The position numbers and the translations under genes are program-made. Under the pieces are notes generated by a model. The model searched no databases. It was given only the letters and a program-made list of their open reading frames with translations, and was not told the origin of the DNA. Positions 15,244-23,703 of a stretch of 32,447 nucleotides of DNA are shown piece after piece. Each line of letters starts with the position of its first letter. The first letter of the stretch is position 1. The stretch is from Betaproteobacteria bacterium. GTDB taxonomy: Bacteria > Pseudomonadota > Gammaproteobacteria > Burkholderiales > SG8-41. The stretch lies in NCBI GenBank assembly GCA_029883965.1, contig JAOUIN010000003.1:1-32447 (forward strand), given 5' to 3'.

Positions 15244-16029
15244 TCAGAAGGTTTTCGACACAAAAGCCGTGAACGCGCTCTTGCCGAGCTTGCGCGCGCC
15301 CGCGGCGGCCGGAGTCGTGTAAAACGCCTCCTGGGTCGCCGACATGCTGGTGTCCGTGTAAAACGCACCGATGGTGAAGTCCTTCGGCAGGGCGTAGTTC
15401 AGGCCCAGCTTCCAGTCTTCGTATGACGCGTTCGAGTCATTGGATACACCGGCGGTGTTCCCTTTGAACTTCTGCTTGCCGTAATGCGCGACCAGCGTCA
15501 GTTTTTCCGTCAACGGATAATTGGCGGTCAAATCGAGGTAATAGGTGCCGCTGCTGTCACCGACGCCGAAGGTCTTGTCAGTCGCGCTGTGGGAGTACTT
15601 TGCGCTCAGCCATTTCCAGGACAGCGCGCCGTAGAGTTCCAGCGTATCGGCCTTGTTGCCACCGGCAACCACGTCACCCGGATAGTAGTACTGCAGCAGG
15701 CCGACGTCGAAACCGAAGTCATTGGCGAAGCTGCCCTTGTAGCCGCCGTAAAAATCCATTTCCAGGCTGCCACCGGAGGAATAGGCGTTGAAATCGCGCA
15801 GCCAGCTCACGTTGGAGGCCCAGACGCCGGCATAGATGCCGCTGGAATGGCTGTAATCGAAGCCGCCCTGCAGAGCCGGGTCGCCGTTGGTCTGCGCCAG
15901 ACCGCGGAAAATGTACTGGCTGTACAGGCCCATGTTGCCGGCCAGTGAGTGCGGCGAATCTGCAGCAGTGGCGAATGCGGGGCTGAACGCGGAAGCGATC
16001 AGTCCGGCGATGAGGGTCTTCTTGAACAT
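15244..16029 (-). CDS. TorF-family putative outer-membrane porin
   Basis: This 261-residue protein matches the TorF family (TIGR02001-like conserved proteobacterial protein), putative outer-membrane beta-barrels. From the ATG at 16029 (AAAGGA six bases upstream) it has a signal peptide ending near AFATA, then NMGLYSQYIFRGLAQTNGDP, the family's hallmark. Alternating aromatic/polar beta strands follow, with many Tyr, Trp and Gly, and the last residue is Phe, as expected for a substrate of the barrel-assembly machinery. It is the first gene of a unit with glnK and amtB, behind a sigma54/NtrC-type promoter. A role in letting ammonium or small nitrogen compounds cross the outer membrane is my inference; no substrate can be read from the sequence. 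Confidence 0.88.
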   Translation of the reverse strand: MFKKTLIAGLIASAFSPAFATAADSPHSLAGNMGLYSQYIFRGLAQTNGDPALQGGFDYSHSSGIYAGVWASNVSWLRDFNAYSSGGSLEMDFYGGYKGSFANDFGFDVGLLQYYYPGDVVAGGNKADTLELYGALSWKWLSAKYSHSATDKTFGVGDSSGTYYLDLTANYPLTEKLTLVAHYGKQKFKGNTAGVSNDSNASYEDWKLGLNYALPKDFTIGAFYTDTSMSATQEAFYTTPAAAGARKLGKSAFTAFVSKTF

Positions 16030-16080
16030 GTTTGTCCTTTCGGTGTGGGTTTGTGCGCAAAATATCTGCACATCCCCTTG

Positions 16081-16096
16081 AGCAGGTACCGTGCCA
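16081..16096 (-). promoter_or_regulatory. Sigma54 (RpoN) promoter for TorF-glnK-amtB
   Basis: The minus strand reads TGGCACGGTACCTGCT. Against the consensus TGGCACG-N4-TTGCW it differs at one position, with the GG and GC elements exactly 10 bp apart. The predicted start is near 16070, about 40 bp upstream of the TorF-like start codon. The AT-rich DNA just upstream (16098-16133) could allow bending. Confidence 0.85.
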
Positions 16097-16158
16097 GATT
16101 TAAATACCTTTAAAAACAAATATTTATCTCTATTCGGTGGTTCTCAACAAATCTTGTG

Positions 16159-16175
16159 CGCACCAACATAGTGCA
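16159..16175. promoter_or_regulatory. NtrC-binding site upstream of the sigma54 promoter
   Basis: The minus strand reads TGCACTATGTTGGTGCG, a near-palindrome (TGCAC-N7-GTGCG) close to the NtrC enhancer consensus TGCACC-N5-GGTGCA. Its centre is about 97 bp upstream of the predicted sigma54 start site, the usual distance for an NtrC enhancer. It lies 117 bp from the divergent ubiK start. Confidence 0.72.
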
Positions 16176-16291
16176 TACATCGGCGCGTGTCGCACCGTAT
16201 TTGGGCGTCCCTGCCCGATTACGGACCGCGCACCGTGTTGCCACAAGGTTTGTGGTACATGTTGTTAAACTGGCACCTTGCCGGGGGCTAT

Positions 16292-16540
16292 ATGGATCAG
16301 AAACTGCTGGATGAAATCAATGAGCGGATCAGGGCCGTGCTGGTGCAAGGCCCCGCGGCCGATGTAGAAAAGAATTTGCGTGCAATGCTGGCCGGATTGT
16401 TCAGCCGCCTCGACCTGGTGCGCCGCGATGAATTTGACGTGCAGCGTGAGGTGCTGGCGCGCACCCGGGCAAAGCTCGCCGAACTGGAAAAACAAGTCGC
16501 CGTACTGGAGGCGGCCGCGACAAAGTCGCCGGAGCGTTGA
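16292..16540 (+). CDS. ubiK: Ubiquinone biosynthesis accessory factor UbiK (YqiC)
   Basis: UbiK is a small membrane-associated coiled-coil protein that works with UbiJ in aerobic ubiquinone synthesis. The 82-residue protein begins MDQKLLDEINERIRAVL and has the family core DVEKNLRAMLAGLFSRLDLVRRDEFDVQREVL. It finishes in a coiled coil (ARTRAKLAELEKQVAVLE). I chose the ATG at 16292 because family members begin here and GGGGG lies a few bases upstream; the frame is open 35 codons further up but without similarity. It is divergent from the TorF-like gene and followed by comM in the same direction, an order I recall in other betaproteobacteria. Confidence 0.93.
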   Translation: MDQKLLDEINERIRAVLVQGPAADVEKNLRAMLAGLFSRLDLVRRDEFDVQREVLARTRAKLAELEKQVAVLEAAATKSPER

Positions 16541-16642
16541 TCGGTTACGTCGCGTGACCGCTGCAGTTGCGGCGGGCGGTCAGCCGCCGGCTACTCACAA
16601 CCGTTGTATCGTTTCCCCCTATTTCGGGTGCACGGAATCCAC

Positions 16643-18139
16643 GTGTCGCTGGCAGTACTCTATAGTCGCGCCCTTGCGGGCATGAATGCTCCTCTGGTGA
16701 CCGTGGAAACCCACCTCGCCAACGGGTTGCCGAGCTTTACCATCGTCGGGCTGCCGGAAGCCGAAGTGAAAGAGGCCAAGGACCGGGTGCGAGCGGCTTT
16801 GCAGAACGCCCAGTTTGAATTCCCGCAACGGCGCATCACCGTCAATCTGGCGCCCGCCGATCTGCCCAAGGAGTCGGGGCGCTTCGACTTGCCGATCGCG
16901 CTGGGCATACTCGCCGCTTCCGGACAAATTCCCGATAAACAGCTCGGCGATTACGAATTTGCCGGCGAACTGGCCTTGACCGGCGAATTGCGTCCCGTGC
17001 GCGGCGCGCTGGCAATGGCGCTTGCCGTCGCGCACGATGGGCGGGCTTTTGTTCTGCCGCAGGCGAGCGCGGTGGAAGCCGCGTTGGCGGAACAGACCGT
17101 GGTCCATGAAGCCGCTACGCTGAATGATGTGTGCGCACATCTGACCGGACGGCACGGGCTTGCACGCGCGCAGCCGGTCGATTTCTCCGGTGAATATCGG
17201 TATCCGGACCTGCTCGATGTCAAGGGGCAAAGCCATGCGCGGCGCGCTCTGGAAATTGCCGCGACCGGTGGTCACAGCCTGCTGATGGCGGGGCCGCCGG
17301 GTACCGGAAAAACCATGCTGGCGCAACGCCTGCCGGGTTTGCTGCCGCCGATGACGCAACAGGAGGCCGTGGAATCGGCGGCGATTCAGTCGATCGGCTC
17401 CGGCGGATTTGATGTCACGGCGTGGAAACGCCGCCCGTACCGCGCGCCGCACCATACTGCTTCGGCGGTGGCATTGGTCGGTGGCGGCAGCAATCCGCGG
17501 CCCGGTGAAATTTCCCTGGCCATGCACGGGGTGTTGTTTCTCGATGAGTTGCCGGAATTCGACCGCAGGGTGCTTGAAGTACTGCGTGAACCGCTGGAGT
17601 CGGGGCGCATTACCGTCTCGCGTGCCGCGCGCCAGGCGGATTTCCCGGCACGGTTCCAGCTGATTGTGGCGATGAATCCCTGTCCCTGCGGATTTCTCGG
17701 GCATTACAACGGGCGGTGCCGCTGCACTCCGGACCAGGTCGCGCGTTACCGATCGCGTATATCAGGCCCGCTGCTTGATCGCATCGATTTGCAGATCGAA
17801 GTGCCCGCACTGGCCCATGAAGACCTCACGCGCCACGCCGGCGGCGAGTCCACTGCAGTAGTCCGTGCCCGCGTGATTGCGGCGCGCGAGCGCGCACTGG
17901 TGCGGCAGGGCAAGGCCAATGCGCTGCTAACGACACGCGGGATGGACCGGTACTGCGCACCCGACGCGCCGGGTGAGTCCCTGCTCAAGCAGGCAATTGC
18001 CCGATTGGGCCTTTCGGCGCGGGCGTACCACCGTATTCTGAGGGTTGCACGGACGATTGCCGATCTGGCCGGTGCGGACAGGGTCGCCGCTGCGCATGTC
18101 GCGGAGGCCATCCAATACCGCCGGATGGATCGGGCGTGA
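16643..18139 (+). CDS. comM: ComM/YifB-type AAA+ ATPase (Mg chelatase-like)
   Basis: ComM is a hexameric branch-migration helicase that helps integrate incoming DNA during natural transformation; it is also found in non-competent bacteria. The 498-residue protein has the N-terminal Lon-protease-like fold (SLAVLYSRALAGMNAPLV, FTIVGLPEAEVKEAKDRVR). A Walker A GPPGTGKT at residues 217-224 and Walker B LFLDELPEF follow. Next come the conserved AMNPCPCGFLGH and RCRCTPDQVARYRSRISGP, whose Cys residues suggest a metal site. The C-terminal helical domain ends in AEAIQYRRMDR. Start: a GTG at 16643 (GGA six bases upstream) places the Ser-Leu-Ala-Val family N-terminus directly after the start; a TTG 13 codons earlier is less likely. 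The stop overlaps the next gene by four bases. Confidence 0.94.
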   Translation: MSLAVLYSRALAGMNAPLVTVETHLANGLPSFTIVGLPEAEVKEAKDRVRAALQNAQFEFPQRRITVNLAPADLPKESGRFDLPIALGILAASGQIPDKQLGDYEFAGELALTGELRPVRGALAMALAVAHDGRAFVLPQASAVEAALAEQTVVHEAATLNDVCAHLTGRHGLARAQPVDFSGEYRYPDLLDVKGQSHARRALEIAATGGHSLLMAGPPGTGKTMLAQRLPGLLPPMTQQEAVESAAIQSIGSGGFDVTAWKRRPYRAPHHTASAVALVGGGSNPRPGEISLAMHGVLFLDELPEFDRRVLEVLREPLESGRITVSRAARQADFPARFQLIVAMNPCPCGFLGHYNGRCRCTPDQVARYRSRISGPLLDRIDLQIEVPALAHEDLTRHAGGESTAVVRARVIAARERALVRQGKANALLTTRGMDRYCAPDAPGESLLKQAIARLGLSARAYHRILRVARTIADLAGADRVAAAHVAEAIQYRRMDRA

Positions 18140-19347
18140 GCGCTCCGCCCCGACACGCGGCGCCGATCACGGCGCCGGTACTGGCGGGCATACTCGCCGC
18201 GCTGGCAATGATCGGTCCCTTCACGATCGATACCTACCTGCCGTCGTTTCCGTTTATCAGTGCCGATCTGCACGCGACGCCGGCACAGATCCAGCAGACG
18301 CTGAGTTTTTATCTGTTCACGATGGCGCTGATGACGCTGTTTCACGGAACGTTATCCGACTCTTTCGGGCGCAGGCCGGTAATACTGACCGCTCTCTCGC
18401 TCTATGTCGTGACCGCCGTCGGTTGTGCAATGGCCGACACCCTGCCGCAGCTGTTGTTCTGGCGCGCAGTGCAGGGACTGACTGCGGGAGCGGGCATGAT
18501 CGTCGGCCGCGCGATCATCCGCGACAGCTTTGCCGGCCACGACGCGCAGCGCCTGATGTCAGTGGTCACGATGATTTTCGGTATTGCGCCGGCGATTGCG
18601 CCGGTGATCGGCGGCTGGTTGCAGGGTGCATTCGGCTGGCGCGCAATTTTCTGGTTTCTGGCAACGTACGGGGCCGTGCTGTTTCTCGCTTCAGCACGCT
18701 GGCTGCCGGAAACGCACCCGGTATCTGCTGCGCGGCAGCCGTTTCATGCGGGACCGCTGCTGCGCAATTATCTGCAGCTGGGCAGCGATCGCCGGCTGGT
18801 GTTGTTGTGCCTGGTCGTGGCCTTCAACTTTTCCGGGTTTTTCCTCTATATCGTATCGGCGCCTGCCGTGATTTATGATCTGCTGCACCTGACTGCGACG
18901 GACTTCGCGTGGCTGTTCGTGCCCGGTATCGGTGGTGTCATGTTCGGCGCTTTTCTGTCCGGCCGGCTGGCGGGACGCGTGTCACCGCGCCGCACGGTGC
19001 TCATCGGGTATATGACGATGACTTGTGCCGCGGCCGGAAACATACTTTATTGCATGCTGCTTCCGCCGGCGTTGCCGTGGACGGTGCTGCCGGTGATGAT
19101 GTACACGATCGGCATGGCGCTGACGATGCCCAGTGTGTCCTTGATGACGCTGGATCTGTTCCCGCAATTGCGCGGCATGACGTCATCGCTGCAGGGGTTT
19201 GCGCACAGCCTGACGGCGGGCATCGCGGCCGGTGTCATATCACCGCTGTTGTCACACAGTGCGTTGACCCTGGCCCTCGGGATGGGCGGACTGTTGCTGC
19301 TCGGAGGGGCTTCATGGGTGCTGTACCTGCGAATTGCAGAAGAATGA
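18136..19347 (+). CDS. Bcr/CflA-family MFS multidrug transporter
   Basis: This 403-residue inner-membrane protein with about 12 transmembrane helices matches the Bcr/CflA drug:proton antiporters. The hallmarks are GPFTIDTYLPSFPFIS in helix 1, QQTLSFYLF, GTLSDSFGRRPVIL (the loop 2-3 motif), RAVQGLTAGAGMIVGRAIIRD in helix 4-5, and PVIGGWLQGAFGWRAIFW. The GTG start at 18136 shares GTGA with the comM stop, suggesting coupling. The substrate cannot be predicted. It is followed by 123 bp with no gene or recognisable signal before the convergent rhodanese gene. Confidence 0.9.
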   Translation: MSAPPRHAAPITAPVLAGILAALAMIGPFTIDTYLPSFPFISADLHATPAQIQQTLSFYLFTMALMTLFHGTLSDSFGRRPVILTALSLYVVTAVGCAMADTLPQLLFWRAVQGLTAGAGMIVGRAIIRDSFAGHDAQRLMSVVTMIFGIAPAIAPVIGGWLQGAFGWRAIFWFLATYGAVLFLASARWLPETHPVSAARQPFHAGPLLRNYLQLGSDRRLVLLCLVVAFNFSGFFLYIVSAPAVIYDLLHLTATDFAWLFVPGIGGVMFGAFLSGRLAGRVSPRRTVLIGYMTMTCAAAGNILYCMLLPPALPWTVLPVMMYTIGMALTMPSVSLMTLDLFPQLRGMTSSLQGFAHSLTAGIAAGVISPLLSHSALTLALGMGGLLLLGGASWVLYLRIAEE

Positions 19348-19470
19348 CCCGAAAACGGAAATGCATCCGGCCCTGTAACGACGTCGTGGCGCCCCTTATG
19401 GTCCGTGGCGTTGGACAGGCACGGATGGACCTGCTTGGCCGGCATTAATCCCGCTGGCCGGGCGCGGCGA

Positions 19471-19857
19471 TCAGCACTGCTCCCACGGCAGGCCATCATG
19501 CCGCCAGCCGGTTTTTTCGTTGCGATGGTGACTCTCGTCGAGTTCCCCCTCGAAACCGTGCAACACGTTGTACACCTGGGTAAAGCCGGCTTCTTCCAGC
19601 GCGCGGCCGGCATCGAGTGAGCGGTTGCCGCTGCGGCAGATTACGATGATCGGGCGGTCGACGCTGGCGGCTTTCTTGACGTGTGCGACGAACTGCGGGT
19701 TGATTTCCCAGTTCGGGCCGTCGTTCCAGGCGACGTGGATCGCGCCCACCGGATGTCCGACAAAAAGGTACTCCATTTCGCTGCGGCAATCGATGAATAC
19801 CGAGTTCGGATTTTTCTTCAGAAAGTCGTATGCGTCCTTGGGTTCGAGATGTTTCAT
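19471..19857 (-). CDS. Single-domain rhodanese-like protein
   Basis: This is a cytoplasmic sulfurtransferase-like protein of about 128 residues. The rhodanese fold is shown by the PKDAYDFLKKNPNSVFIDCR start, EYLFVGHPVGAIHV and the active-site loop IVICRSGNRS, whose Cys74 would carry the persulfide. The GFEGELDESHH tail is typical of small proteobacterial rhodaneses. Start: ATG at 19857 fits homologues; an in-frame ATG at 19866 and a TTG at 19875 are possible, and none has a good Shine-Dalgarno. A strong sigma70 promoter lies 31 bp upstream. Which sulfur donor or acceptor it uses is unknown. It is divergent from metH, so a role in sulfur supply for methionine is conceivable but unproven. Confidence 0.9.
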   Translation of the reverse strand: MKHLEPKDAYDFLKKNPNSVFIDCRSEMEYLFVGHPVGAIHVAWNDGPNWEINPQFVAHVKKAASVDRPIIVICRSGNRSLDAGRALEEAGFTQVYNVLHGFEGELDESHHRNEKTGWRHDGLPWEQC

Positions 19858-19887
19858 GGCGGGCATATCGCGCAATTGGGAAGGCGC

Positions 19888-19916
19888 ATTATAGGCGCTG
19901 GCGCAGGCCCGGCCAA
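19888..19916 (-). promoter_or_regulatory. Sigma70 promoter for the rhodanese gene
   Basis: The minus strand has TTGGCC (19916-19911), a 17-bp spacer and a perfect TATAAT (19893-19888). Transcription should begin near 19881, 15-24 bases before the candidate start codons. Confidence 0.7.
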
Positions 19917-19998
19917 ATGCACCGGGATGGCGCTAAGGCCATGATAAACTTCGCGCTTTTCCACGCCGCAACGGCGCGAACCGGCGCACCCTTACCTC

Positions 19999-22900
19999 AT
20001 GACTTCCCGTATCCAGCAACTGCCCGCGCTGCTGTCGCGCCGCATCCTGATTCTCGACGGTGCGATGGGCACGATGATCCAGAATTACAAGCTGGACGAG
20101 GCCGCGTATCGTGGCACGCGTTTCAGGGATTTCGCACATGACGTCAAGGGCAACAATGATCTGCTGACGCTGACGCAACCGCAGATCATCCGCGAGATCC
20201 ATGAGCAGTATCTCGATGCCGGCGCGGACATCATCGAGACCAACACCTTCAACTCGACTTCAGTCGCCATGGCGGATTACCACATGGAAGACCTGGTGTA
20301 CGAGCTGAATGTCGAGGCGGCGAAGCTGGCACGCGCTGCCGCCGATGCCTATGAAGTCAAGGATCCGGCGCGGCCGCGGTTTGTCGCCGGCACGCTGGGG
20401 CCGACCAATCGTACCGCGTCCATTTCGCCGGACGTCAACGATCCGGGTTTCCGCAACACCAGTTTTGATGCGCTGGTTGCCGCATATACCGAGGCCGTGC
20501 GCGGCCTGGTCGATGGCGGTGCCGACTTGCTGATGGTCGAGACCATATTCGACACGCTCAACGCCAAGGCCGCATTGTTCGCAATCGACAGTTATTTTGA
20601 AACGCAAGGGGTGAACCTGCCGGTCATGATTTCCGGCACGATTACCGACGCATCCGGTCGCACCCTTTCAGGGCAGACGCCGGAGGCGTTCTGGAATTCA
20701 GTGCGTCACTCGCGACCCCTGAGCATCGGCCTCAATTGCGCGCTGGGGGCACAGCTGATGCGGCCCTACATCGAGGAAATTTCCACGGTCGCAGACACCT
20801 ATGTATGCGCATATCCGAATGCGGGTCTGCCGAATCCGCTGGCGCCGACCGGTTACGATGAACTGCCGGACGACACCGCGGCTTTCATCCTCGATTTTGC
20901 CAGGAGTGGATTCGTCAACATCGTCGGCGGCTGTTGCGGCACAACGCCGGCGCACATACGCGCCATGGCGCAGATTGTCAGCGGTGTGCCGCCGCGCAAA
21001 GTGCCGCAGATCGAGAAGAAAACCCGCTTGTCCGGGCTGGAGCCGCTGAACATCGGCGACGATTCGCTGTTCGTCAATGTCGGTGAACGCACCAATGTCA
21101 CCGGCTCCCGGGCGTTTGCCAAACTGATCCTCGCCGGTAACTACGCCGAAGCCGTGGCCGTCGCGCGCCAGCAGGTCGAGAGCGGCGCGCAGATCATCGA
21201 CGTCAACATGGATGAGGCCATGCTCGACTCGAAGGCGGCGATGACCACCTTCCTCAACCTGATCGCGTCCGAACCCGACATCTCGCGCGTTCCGGTAATG
21301 ATTGACTCGTCTAAATGGGAGGTCATCGAGGCCGGGCTGAAGTGCGTGCAGGGCAAGGCCGTCGTCAACTCGATCAGCATGAAGGAAGGTGTAGAGCCCT
21401 TCAAACAGCAGGCGAGGCTGGCGCGGCGTTACGGCGCCGCGGTCGTCGTGATGGCCTTTGACGAGCAGGGCCAGGCCGATACCTATGACCGCCGGATCCG
21501 CATTGCGAAGCAGGCCTACGACATCCTCGTCGACGAGGTCGGTTTCGCGCCGGAAGACATCATCATCGATCCGAACATATTCGCGATCGCCACCGGCATC
21601 GAGGAACACAACCGCTATGCCATCGATTTCATCGAGGCGACGCGCTGGATCCGCGAGAACCTGCGCTATGCGCGGGTCAGCGGCGGACTGTCCAATGTGT
21701 CGTTCTCGTTTCGCGGCAATGATCTGGTGCGCGAGGCCATCCATACCGCGTTTCTGTACCACGCGATCAAGGCCGGACTGACCATGGCCATCGTCAACGC
21801 CGGACAGCTCGGCGTTTATGACGAGATTCCGAAGGAACTGCTCGAGCACGTCGAAGACATCATTTTCAGCCGCCGGCCCGATGCAGCCGAGCGCATGGTG
21901 ACGTTTGCCGAGACCGTAAAAGGCAAGGGCAAGGTTGTCGTCGAAGATCTGGCCTGGCGCGATGCGCCGGTCGGCGAGCGGCTGACCCATGCACTGGTGC
22001 GCGGCATCACCAACTGGATTGTTGAAGACACCGAGGAGATGCGCCAGAAGATCGAGGCCGAAGGCGGGCGTCCGATCCAGGTCATCGAGGGGCCGCTGAT
22101 GGACGGCATGAATGTTGTCGGCGACCTGTTCGGCGCCGGCAAGATGTTCCTGCCCCAGGTGGTCAAATCGGCGCGAGTGATGAAGCAGGCGGTGGCGCAT
22201 CTGGTGCCGTACATCGAGGCCGAAAAGGCGCGTTCCGGCGACATCCGCGCCAAGGGCAAGATCGTGCTCGCCACGGTCAAGGGTGACGTACATGACATCG
22301 GCAAGAATATCGTCGCGGTGGTGCTCCAGTGCAACAACTATGAAGTGGTCAACCTGGGTGTCATGGTGCCGTGGAAACAGATTGCCGAGGTTGCCGTAAA
22401 GGAAAAGGCTGACATTATCGGCCTGTCCGGACTGATCACACCGTCATTGGAAGAGATGGCGCATAACGCCCGCGAAATGCAGCGCGCGGGCATGACGTTG
22501 CCGCTGCTGATCGGTGGTGCCACGACGTCGCGCGTGCATACCGCAGTGAAAATTGCGCCGCATTACCAGGGGCCGGTGGTGTGGGTGCCGGACGCGTCGC
22601 GCAGTGTCAGCGTGTGCTCCAGTCTGCTGTCGGATGACCAGAGCAAGGGTTACCTGAATGACGTCAAGGCCGAGTACGAGCGTATCCGCGAACAGCATGC
22701 GGGCAAGAAGGGGCCGGAACTGATTCCGCTGGCGGCCGCACGCGCCAACGCACTGCAGACGGACTGGAAAAACTATACGCCGCCGAAACCCGGGATGACC
22801 GGGCTGAAGCCGCTGAAGAACTATGATCTTGCTGAAATCGCCCGCCATATCGACTGGGCGCCTTTTTTCCAGACCTGGGATCTGGCGGGGCCGTATCCGG

Positions 22901-23703
22901 CGATACTCAAGGACCCGGTTGTCGGCGAGGAGGCGCGCAAAGTGCTTGCCGACGGACAGGCGATGCTGAAACAGATCATTGAGGGCCGCTGGCTGACCGC
23001 CAACGGCGTGTTCGGACTTTTTCCGGCGGCGCGTGTTGATCACGAAGACATTGCGATTTACGCCGATGAATCACGCAAGACGCCGCTGATGACCTGGCAT
23101 AACCTGCGCCAGCAGAACAAAAAGCCGAGCGGACGCGAGAACCAGTGCATCGCGGATTTTGTTGCGCCGCTGGAGTCGGGTGTTGCGGATTATGTCGGCG
23201 CTTTTGCTGTCACCGCCGGTCTCGGTATCGACAAGCGCATTGCGATGTTCGAGAAGCAGCACGACGACTATTCGGTGATCCTGCTGAAGGCGCTCGCGGA
23301 CCGGCTGGCCGAAGCGTTTGCGGAACTGCTGCATTTGCGCGTGCGTCGTGAGTTCTGGGGTTATGCCGGCGATGAATCATTGGGCAATGACGCGCTGATC
23401 GCCGAGAAATACCGCGGCATCCGGCCGGCGCCCGGTTATCCGGCGTGTCCGGACCATACCGAGAAGGGCGCACTGTTCGAGCTGCTGCAGGCGGGCCGTA
23501 TCGACATGCGGCTGACCGAATCCTTTGCCATGCTGCCGGCGTCGTCGGTCAGCGGATTCTATTTGTCGCACCCGCAGTCGCAATACTTTGCGGTGGGCAA
23601 GATCGACCGTGACCAGGTCGCCGATTACGCCCGGCGCAAAGGCATGCCTGTTGCGGACGTCGAGCGCTGGCTGGCGCCGGTGCTCGGTTATGAGCCCGCT
23701 TGA
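19999..23703 (+). CDS. metH: Cobalamin-dependent methionine synthase
   Basis: MetH transfers the methyl group of 5-methyltetrahydrofolate to homocysteine through B12. At 1234 residues it is a complete four-module enzyme. The homocysteine-binding module (about 1-330) starts at ILDGAMGTMIQ, with zinc ligands in GLNCALGAQ and Cys312/Cys313 in GGCCGTTP. The folate module (about 350-620) starts at FVNVGERTNVTGS. The B12 module (about 645-890) has the cobalt-ligating His765 in GDVHDIGKNI and the GLSGLITPSLEEM loop. The reactivation domain (about 900-1234) includes RPAPGYPACPDH and the final MLPASSVSGFYLSHP. The ATG at 19999 lacks a clear Shine-Dalgarno. I found no riboswitch in the 120 bp upstream. 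Its stop overlaps the next gene by four bases. Confidence 0.98.
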   Translation: MTSRIQQLPALLSRRILILDGAMGTMIQNYKLDEAAYRGTRFRDFAHDVKGNNDLLTLTQPQIIREIHEQYLDAGADIIETNTFNSTSVAMADYHMEDLVYELNVEAAKLARAAADAYEVKDPARPRFVAGTLGPTNRTASISPDVNDPGFRNTSFDALVAAYTEAVRGLVDGGADLLMVETIFDTLNAKAALFAIDSYFETQGVNLPVMISGTITDASGRTLSGQTPEAFWNSVRHSRPLSIGLNCALGAQLMRPYIEEISTVADTYVCAYPNAGLPNPLAPTGYDELPDDTAAFILDFARSGFVNIVGGCCGTTPAHIRAMAQIVSGVPPRKVPQIEKKTRLSGLEPLNIGDDSLFVNVGERTNVTGSRAFAKLILAGNYAEAVAVARQQVESGAQIIDVNMDEAMLDSKAAMTTFLNLIASEPDISRVPVMIDSSKWEVIEAGLKCVQGKAVVNSISMKEGVEPFKQQARLARRYGAAVVVMAFDEQGQADTYDRRIRIAKQAYDILVDEVGFAPEDIIIDPNIFAIATGIEEHNRYAIDFIEATRWIRENLRYARVSGGLSNVSFSFRGNDLVREAIHTAFLYHAIKAGLTMAIVNAGQLGVYDEIPKELLEHVEDIIFSRRPDAAERMVTFAETVKGKGKVVVEDLAWRDAPVGERLTHALVRGITNWIVEDTEEMRQKIEAEGGRPIQVIEGPLMDGMNVVGDLFGAGKMFLPQVVKSARVMKQAVAHLVPYIEAEKARSGDIRAKGKIVLATVKGDVHDIGKNIVAVVLQCNNYEVVNLGVMVPWKQIAEVAVKEKADIIGLSGLITPSLEEMAHNAREMQRAGMTLPLLIGGATTSRVHTAVKIAPHYQGPVVWVPDASRSVSVCSSLLSDDQSKGYLNDVKAEYERIREQHAGKKGPELIPLAAARANALQTDWKNYTPPKPGMTGLKPLKNYDLAEIARHIDWAPFFQTWDLAGPYPAILKDPVVGEEARKVLADGQAMLKQIIEGRWLTANGVFGLFPAARVDHEDIAIYADESRKTPLMTWHNLRQQNKKPSGRENQCIADFVAPLESGVADYVGAFAVTAGLGIDKRIAMFEKQHDDYSVILLKALADRLAEAFAELLHLRVRREFWGYAGDESLGNDALIAEKYRGIRPAPGYPACPDHTEKGALFELLQAGRIDMRLTESFAMLPASSVSGFYLSHPQSQYFAVGKIDRDQVADYARRKGMPVADVERWLAPVLGYEPA

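Noticed and set aside
16271..16281. TGGCACCTTGC upstream of ubiK resembles a sigma54 promoter
   Set aside because: The GG and GC elements are four bases too close; sigma54 promoters require strict spacing.
19876..19998. The metH upstream region was examined for SAM, SAH or cobalamin riboswitches
   Set aside because: It is too short for a cobalamin riboswitch and lacks the conserved blocks of the SAM or SAH classes.
20698..22293. A 531-codon open frame on the minus strand inside metH
   Set aside because: It lies fully inside a clearly recognised gene. Its translation is Arg/His/Asp-rich without family features, as expected opposite GC-rich coding DNA.
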